Below are positions 56,755 through 64,000 of a DNA stretch of 64,000 nucleotides, piece by piece (positions within the stretch are counted from its first letter, which is position 1; each line of letters opens with the position of its first letter). Origin of the DNA: Annulohypoxylon bovei var. microspora (Eukaryota; Ascomycota; Sordariomycetes; Xylariales; Hypoxylaceae); NCBI GenBank assembly GCA_022836615.1, contig MU405272.1, positions 1 to 64,000 of the forward strand. The letters run 5' to 3'. The translations under genes were made by a program, and so were the position numbers. A model generated the notes under the pieces. The model saw only the letters and a program-made list of their open reading frames with translations. It searched no databases and was not told where the DNA came from.

Positions 56755-59700
56755 CTTTAGAGAAATCGTTGACTAACAGCCAATAGCTCCGAGCTGGGAT
56801 TATAACCACCGAGTTCTCCGGTTACCTGGCTGCTTACTCCCCCCAAGAAAGGAATGTGCAAAGAAGAAGAGTAGAATAATCCATCACCCATCACAATATG
56901 TCCACATCATAGTAGTACATACTGTAGTCATACCTGGGCACCTGGGTAATAAGACATGAACTCGCAATCGCATTGAAAGCCCCCAAGGGCTAGCCACGGA
57001 TGCGCCTATTGTATTGTACATACCTAGCTCAATAGAATGTAAGTACAGGGGACAAGAAAACGAGGGTAGGGATACTCCACAGTCAATCGACTTGGTACAA
57101 GTACATTCTTGCAACATGAATGCAACAATCGTATGGTCCATGGATAAGGATTACGTAGTGCCGATCAGGGCCCCGCTCGACGGATGTGATGAAATCCGTC
57201 TATCGCGTAATAAACTTCTTTCTAGAAGCTTTCCTGTTTTCTGGAACATTTCTGTATGCGGCTAGCGGACCGGGATTTTTGTTTTAGTTCACGCTAAGTA
57301 CCCGGACGGTGAGGCCGGTCCCGAGCAAATCCAATGGGCGTTTCCGTTTGCGCAAAAAAACTTTCATGGGTTTCTAATTCCTTCTCCAGCTACGATGTGA
57401 CGATGTTGTCTTTTTTTCCTTTTTTTCTCCTTTTTTTCCCTACTAGGGTATCGTATCGTCACGATCCAAGGCATAGGTGTAGATGGGTATACGAAAAGGT
57501 CACCGACAATCTTGCCGCCTTCATCTAGATTCCTTTAGAGTATGCATCGCGCTATCGTAGTTAATTGGCTGTCTTTCTAGACTTCGAAAATCTTCCCGAC
57601 CCAACCAGCCAACCAGGCCGAGGCTTCAACTAATCAGGTAAGTACAGTAGATGCAGCCCCAATTAACATCTTAGTTGGTTCGAGGATTTGACGCGCTTAC
57701 CAACTCCTAAACCGCTCTAGCGGTATTAGGAAGGCGATCAGAACATTTGCTATGCGGTGAAAATTTCAATTACCAGCTGAGAGGACGAAGCTGAGGGAAC
57801 GAACTGAACTAGCCTATCAGATGACCTCGTCTACGCTGTTTCCTTCCTCAGCTCCCCTCAACAAGCGCCTACTTGTTCAGTACTATTGACGATAGACGAT
57901 AGAAACGATGCCATGACACACGCCCTACGGCGTGGTCGGTCCCGTTTGGTTTAGGAAATCTCCGGTGACGACGATGCCAAGACGTCGAGAATCTAAGAAT
58001 CTAAGAATCTTGTACCTTAATTCGAACTCCGGAGTCCAGAGCCATTGTTGGAACCGAATAGCCTACACCGTCTCCCAGCACTACGGAACAGGATCGAAAT
58101 TTTCACGCCAGGTATTACCATGTAACATGTTCAGCTTCCTCCTGTCCAGCCAAATCCCGACAGAAGGTCGAGAATTAACGCCGGGTCACTTTGCGGGTCA
58201 AATTGTTTTGGACTCGTCCCAACTATAATTCCAGCCTTATTAGTAACGTCGCATCTTGGGTGCCGGTTATACCGTATGTATCGACACCGGTCAAAGAGTC
58301 AGAGTCTGTATATTATGATTGATTTTCCACGTGACGAAGAGAACCTTCTATTCTCGTATGCAAGAGGCGGCCATCTTAATATATTGACAGGTCCTCAAAA
58401 ACTCATACCTGGCTACCGAAGCGATACCAAGAGACGCAATATGCGGTAGCCCACAGCAGGCCCAACGTTACACGGCCTACACTCAGTCGCCTATGGAAGA
58501 CAGCTCTGAAGATCCCAGATGTATATCCTAGATGTTATATCACCTTCTCTATGTGACACGACGTTAAGGACATCAGCGGGTAAACTGCTCATTATGCGAC
58601 TAATTCTTTATGGATTGTTCCATGCTCCACGAGTCAAACCGCATATCTGGAAGTACGATGAAAGTTGAGCAATTTAGCCGTTCAAGATTCCTTCTAGCGT
58701 CTTCGAACGTTTCTCCCCCCTTTTAGGCAACCCAGGAAATATGACAAGTCAAACAAGACCTGACCCCCTCGCAGCGGTTATGTCACACCAAAAAGAAATA
58801 TGCGAAAGTGGCAGCGACCCCATTGGACGTGATTCAATATCCCATCCCATCTGCTATTAGCGGAATTTCCCATTGTTTCTCTACCCTTCATGCCGAACCC
58901 CTCATATGAAGAAGTGCAAGTTATTTCATCATGCAGTTTCGCCAAGGTGCCTGGAGATAAGACTATATTGCAATTCCAAGCCTTCTCTTGCTAACGGCAA
59001 GATTTACCAAAGACAGAAATGTTTAGACGGTCCTTGGCAGAGCCTCACGGTAAAGACTCCGCCCTCTCACCTATCATATTCGTATATGCTGGCGTAGTGC
59101 TGGCGCGGACGAAGAGGACTTTTGGTAGCTGCCTAAAGAGGCAAGAGAAGACAGCACATTCGTCTTCTGGGTTGACCTAATCGCAGCTTGGCTCTCATCA
59201 ATGCGCTCATCAATGTGACTTGGACCCCGATTAGATCTACGGATTCCGATTGGCCGTATGTTCGTGACGATGTTTGTTATAACTACATACATGGTTCGAT
59301 GTCGTTGAAAGAGGCCTTGTCAGAGCCTCAATCTCCACTAGTTTCCTGGTATGTGGTCATCTATTCTACTAGAAAGGCAAGTCAAGAAGGTAAAACCAGA
59401 CCCCAAACCCGGACAATCCGGATAGTCGGCTAGCCTGGGATCTAAATAGGATGATGGGCTTCCTTCTTTCAAAATGGCGTCTGCCAACATGCGATTTTAT
59501 ATTGCCGATGAAATGCCAAGTTTGAATATCAAGATCGACCTGAGATTCTGCTAGATCTATTGTAGATGCTATCGTACCTATGTGTGTAAGGTTATTGCTC
59601 TCCACGAAGCCAAGGCCTAAGAAGCCACATGAATTCTCAAAATGACGATGATGTATATTTGACATACCTATGTTGGTTCATCTGATAAGATGAACGCTGT

Positions 59701-60442
59701 CCAATAGGGAACATTCCATGCCATCTTCTGTATATTTGGCGATCATTGTAAATCTATCCATTCCATTGGGGTCTGTTCCCTGAAAAACATGGCGATACTA
59801 TAATACCCGAAGGATACTTCTCACGTGTGACAACTTGTCTATATACAATGCTTGGCAAATACAGCTGCTTTTCCTACCGGAGAAGCGTGTAGTGTTTGAC
59901 GGAGGTATAATTTTCAAGATTCATATTTATTTTGAGGCGGAGCATGTTTGTAATCCATTGCGATCTGGTTGCCGACGCGAGCATTCACGAACTGACCGAC
60001 GTCGTGTCACCAGCGGCTCGACGCTTGTATATGGCGGTTTCAGTGCTTACTATGTCATGAAATGACTAACGCCTCGTTAATAGTTTGCGAGCCATGGTCT
60101 TGGAAATTAGATATCGAGCCTCCTAATGTCACTGCTGAGATCAGCTACCGGATTGGCAACGCCACTAGGGTAGGGGTGTAACCCCTTATAGCAACCGCTA
60201 GATGTCACTTGACGAGAATCTCACTACATACGTCAAGAATGAGACTGGAGAGTAGAGTTTATTATAGCATTACAAATAGATCTAAGATTTAGTTATACTA
60301 TTTACAGTCATAGAGTTTGACGCCGGTGTTACCAGTAGCTTCCATATAGGCTCCTGGCAATTACTTACTCGATTTGCCACTACCTTAGCAGGTCAGCTGT
60401 GAAGGGTCAATGCAGAATTAAAGCCAGAAGAAACAAGAAGTT
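56755..60442. other. Gene-free region
   Basis: No frame with ATG start and recognisable content. A pyrimidine tract with three T-runs lies at 57407-57440. A 98-codon minus frame at 59369-59665 starts with ATG but matches nothing I know. Confidence 0.45.
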
Positions 60443-60673
60443 ATGATACTTTCATCTAGTTCATCTACATCGTGGAGTCATGTCTCTAAGATCATAGCAG
60501 GTTTCGTCGTGTTACCTCTAGTTGCATCGCTTCTTAGGGAATTCTCGGAAATCAAACTAAGGATCAACAGCAAGAAGCTTCGTTTAACAGTATTACTCAA
60601 CAATCAATATACAACCGTGTGCTTCACAACGCACGAGGTTGCTTCGCAGCCGTCCATACGTTCCTGTTTGTGA
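60443..60673 (+). CDS. Weak candidate small ORF with one hydrophobic segment
   Basis: 76 codons from an ATG. Residues 17-31 (IIAGFVVLPLVASLL) are hydrophobic enough for a membrane segment, followed by a basic stretch. No homologue recognised; chance ORF is equally likely. Confidence 0.2.
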   Translation: MILSSSSSTSWSHVSKIIAGFVVLPLVASLLREFSEIKLRINSKKLRLTVLLNNQYTTVCFTTHEVASQPSIRSCL

Positions 60674-63600
60674 TTTATAACCTGTTTTTATGAATCTTTA
60701 ATAATTAGGGGTCGATTAGGAATTGATATCGGGGTCACGGCACGGAATACGGGGTCAAGAGTTCAATTAAATTGACAGAAGAAACGTCGAGTTACGCTCT
60801 ATGCTGATAGTAAGCCACAAATGCCCTCTACCGCTATTATGTGCGTTACGAGTGGTTGGGTATATCTCTAGGGTGACCACGTTGATGGGTACGCGGGTTA
60901 GCGTAAGGGGCTAGACCTCTAGCCCGCTCTTAAAGCATCATATTGACATATTCACAGACCGTGTGGCAATACAACGATGCAGATGATACCGAGTTTCCTC
61001 CAAGATAACCTAGCATAAAGAAACACGTCGACAAGCAACCACACGATGGCAGATGGCCAAAAGTTTCAGCAACTCACAATTATATTTCACCCCTACAGAC
61101 GTCAGGGAAGCTCACTAAAAGCAGCGGCCGGGGTATGTAAATGTTTGTGTTTATCTAGGTACCAAGGGATGGGGAAGATGGCGTATGGCATTTGCCGATG
61201 GGGGCGCGTAGATTGGCTTTCTCGATCATACCCCACGCCAGAGCTGTGGGTAGGACGCTGAAGGTAGAACTTTATTAAAGTTACCACCTGTTAGAACTAA
61301 TCTAAGCTGATACACTAAGCCTTGTTGTGAGCCTGTCACTCTTCCTTAGAGCCCATCCCTTGGCTTGGGCAAGTATGTAGCTGAATAATGTCTAAAGTTG
61401 TCATGCTACCCCCTTTGACGAGGAATAACGCTATAACACGTGTATTGGACGAAATATAAATATTCTTATTTGAGCCTAAATTACGTTTAGAAATTCGAGT
61501 CACGCTCGCGAAACGAGTGTTGTTACCGGCGAATAGACATTGACTCTTGGCTCATGCGTAGACCCCTCAACAAGACCGGACGAGGTCTAGAGCACTCACT
61601 CAGTCATGATAATAGGGGATATTCTCTAGTAAATTCTGGTACCTCGTAGCTACCTAAGATACCCAGGTAGCTAGTATAAGACTCCGAAGACTTTATACCT
61701 ATAACTGTTCTTACTCGTCTAGAAAGACTATAAGCTCGTAGGGCCAAGACGGGTTTCAACATACTAGCTCCTGACGGAAGGTGTGATTTCGTTCGCAGTG
61801 CCCGCACAGATCGCTCCATAAGATACGCCTATTCGTATCAACCTGATCGTGAGCTATAGAGCTCCAGAACGAGTGACACCTTGGGGAGATTAGCATTCGG
61901 TATCGTAGCAGCTCGAATCATGATTGACTCTTGTACAACCTGAAATACGATATATCCAACTCTCATATATGTTTACACTAAGCACAGGAAATGAAGATAT
62001 AGTAGGACACTTTGTTTGCGAAAAGCTTGTTTCATTGACCCCTTTCAATGCTCCACGGCTAAACGGCATTCTTCGCAGGAGGGCGACAATGTAGCACGGT
62101 AAACTGTAAACCGTAATTGCATCGCCAACAACATCAAATCACATCTTAAATTTATCTAAAATTACAAATATAGATGATAGTAATAGAAAGGCGATCACTT
62201 TCATTTCTCCAAGTCATTTTGTATCGTGCTAGTAAGAAACTTGGTTACACAGATGTGACTTGCTCTACACCCCCTATTTCCCATGCCACTGGTAACCTAA
62301 CCGCCCCCATATAAGGAACTGCGCACCAACCCGCGCGATCTACAGCCTCCAGATGCAAGGAATACTATGAGCCAACATTTAACTGGACGTAAGCGAGTTG
62401 CAGGTATTATGTTGCTATACATCACATTAGATCTTCCCTCAACCCACTCAACACATGGTCTTCAGGGAAAGGGGTTTGCTTGAATAAGAAGTACGATGTT
62501 TCAGGATAGAACATTAATCAGGTATAAATGCCTGACAGCTGTCATACTTACGCGCCGATGTGTATTATTGACGCCCTTTAGAGAATAAACAATGACTTGG
62601 GATAGCGTTCTCACGTTAGACTTAACTATCGTAGAGATCAAAGGTCCCTGCATGCTTATCTAGATATTCTATAGCTGAAGGCTACCTATGTAGGTACTTA
62701 TTTAAGTACCTACCTACCTACCTACCTACCTACCTATATACAATGTGAATCTGCCGGTATTTTCCAAAGTATCGTTGACATACCTACAAGTAACTCAAGA
62801 AGCTACACCCCAGGGCTCACGTACCTATGCGGCTTACGCGCACTCTGGGGTATTCTAAGCGTCACTCTAAAGTAGTGCCATACCTTAATAATAACATTAT
62901 TCTTCCCCATACTTAGTCAACTGAGGTGATGTCGCCGGTCACCGATTAATGAGCTTCCAATGACTCGTCATATAGAGGTATAACATTCCTCCTAGTATTT
63001 TGCCATCATGACATAGGGAGGGAAAGATCTTCCTCATATATCCTCGGCATCTAATTACGGCACCAGGTAGATCATCAGCTAAGCGACGGGGCAAGCTTCG
63101 CGGGCGATCGTCAAGGACGGATGACAACCTAATCGCGGAGCCGCTTGCTTCCATCCTGGCGCTAGACGGCTTAGGGCTGACGAGTCCGGGGTAAGTACTC
63201 CGGACACATCGACGCTATCGCTCTCGATCTGATTTGCCGAGAGACTGTCGTCACCTTATGGAAACCGTATCTAAGCTGCCAATGCACTAACTACGAGCTA
63301 CTACGAGATATACCTCGGGAAGTATAGAAAAACTCGTCAGCTTCTATAGCTTCTACCTAGATCCAGGTTTTCGGGTTCCCTCGTCCAATCAAGCTCGTGG
63401 TGATGTATATATCAGCTTTGTAATCCGGCCCGTACATATATGTCTGCCTAGGTTCGTACGTAACTATAGGTAACTCGGATTTCGCTTGAATGTCAATAGC
63501 TGACGTATCACCAGGGCGTCGAGAAGCGGGGAAAAGGCGTAGGACTTCGTTGTGCTACATGAAATAGAAGACCGGGGAAGCTCATCTAGAATCGGGATAT

Positions 63601-64000
63601 TACTGGATGGAGTAATATACCTACCTAAGCTCGCCTAGGTGTGCAGAAAAGCAAGTCAGCTCAAGCTCATCGAGCCAATAAGGCATCTTCAACGTCATCA
63701 TCTAGATTAACCAACTTCCCTTTTCGCATTCCTATCTGCAGACACATCATCTCACTGCTTTTCCCTATAGCTTGATTGAGGGATAATATACATACGATAT
63801 GCGTGCGAACTACAGATAGGGCTTACGCAGCCTTCTTGACTGTAATTGGGCTACAACCGTCTTGGTGGCATCGGAGTTCGTTCCAGGCAGACAAGATAGA
63901 GATTAATGATGTAATATTGGAGTTGGCGATTGAGGGGATTGTGCTGTTAGTCACAGCCCTACCCCGATCAAAACCACTACGTTCCGTGGCATTCCCTAAC
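60674..64000. other. Gene-free right end of window
   Basis: No supported gene. A 71-codon ATG frame at 61046-61261 contains GTATGT at 61133, a possible donor, but I cannot extend it. Inverted AGGT/ACCT sequences lie at 61661-61683 and 62682-62740. Composition is ordinary and there is no RIP pattern. Confidence 0.45.
62690..62738. repeat. ACCT microsatellite fused to an 11-base-arm palindrome
   Basis: GTAGGTACTTA (62690-62700), spacer TT, TAAGTACCTAC (62703-62713), then uninterrupted CTAC/ACCT repeats to about 62736. The whole could form a cruciform. Confidence 0.9.

Noticed and set aside
1..64000. tRNA, 5S rRNA genes or a CRISPR array
   Set aside because: I looked for B-box-like GGTTCRA, 5S-like blocks and regularly spaced repeats and found none that hold up; CRISPR is not expected in a eukaryote. 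A covariance-model scan would be decisive.

Overview
The window is nuclear DNA of a filamentous ascomycete, probably a Sordariomycete-like member of Pezizomycotina. The genes carry short introns (mostly 50-150 bases) with GTAAGT/GTATGT-type donors, CTAAC/CTAAT-type branch sites and YAG acceptors. Gene density is typical of fungi, and an AT-saturated, C-to-T-mutated transposon block at the left edge carries the signature of repeat-induced point mutation (RIP).

Layout. Positions 1-11,020 are a RIP-degraded block with three head-to-tail pieces of one Ty3/gypsy retrotransposon. It reads on the minus strand and keeps a recognisable reverse transcriptase and a chromodomain relic. From about 11,020 composition is normal. 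The genes I could model with exons are: PPS1-type dual-specificity phosphatase (+, 13468-15725); ATG18 (-, 17130-18647); PPM2/TYW4 wybutosine methyltransferase with kelch and JmjC parts (+, 19683-23251); XanA-like xanthine dioxygenase (-, 23467-24795); secreted TadA/GuaD-fold deaminase (+, 25306-26076); NCS1 nucleobase transporter (-, 26223-28185); KGD1 2-oxoglutarate dehydrogenase E1 (-, 28844-32034); TFB1/p62 of TFIIH (+, 33638-35640); an unrecognised Ser/Pro-rich protein with a Cys-rich tail (+, 36146-37459); CIA1 WD40 protein (-, 37852-39183); an MHYT-domain membrane protein (+, 42807-45642); GUT2 glycerol-3-phosphate dehydrogenase (+, 46882-49004); an RGS-domain protein (-, 51130-52131) followed in the same frame, after one TGA, by a second 264-residue ORF (-, 50323-51117). 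From 52,132 to 64,000 there is no convincing gene, yet no RIP signature either; it holds minisatellites, ACCT/AGGT palindromes and a few weak small ORFs.

How genes work together. Most are unrelated housekeeping genes: autophagy, tRNA modification, TCA cycle, transcription/repair, Fe-S assembly, glycerol metabolism. The exception is 23.4-28.2 kb, where a xanthine dioxygenase, a secreted purine/pyrimidine-type deaminase and a nucleobase transporter lie side by side. They read as a small nucleobase-scavenging cluster: deaminate outside, import, then oxidise xanthine to urate inside. That pathway is inference. The other points most worth a second look are the TGA-split RGS locus, the LTR-less tandem retrotransposon with a shared breakpoint at its YxDD box, and the repeated ACCT palindromes.
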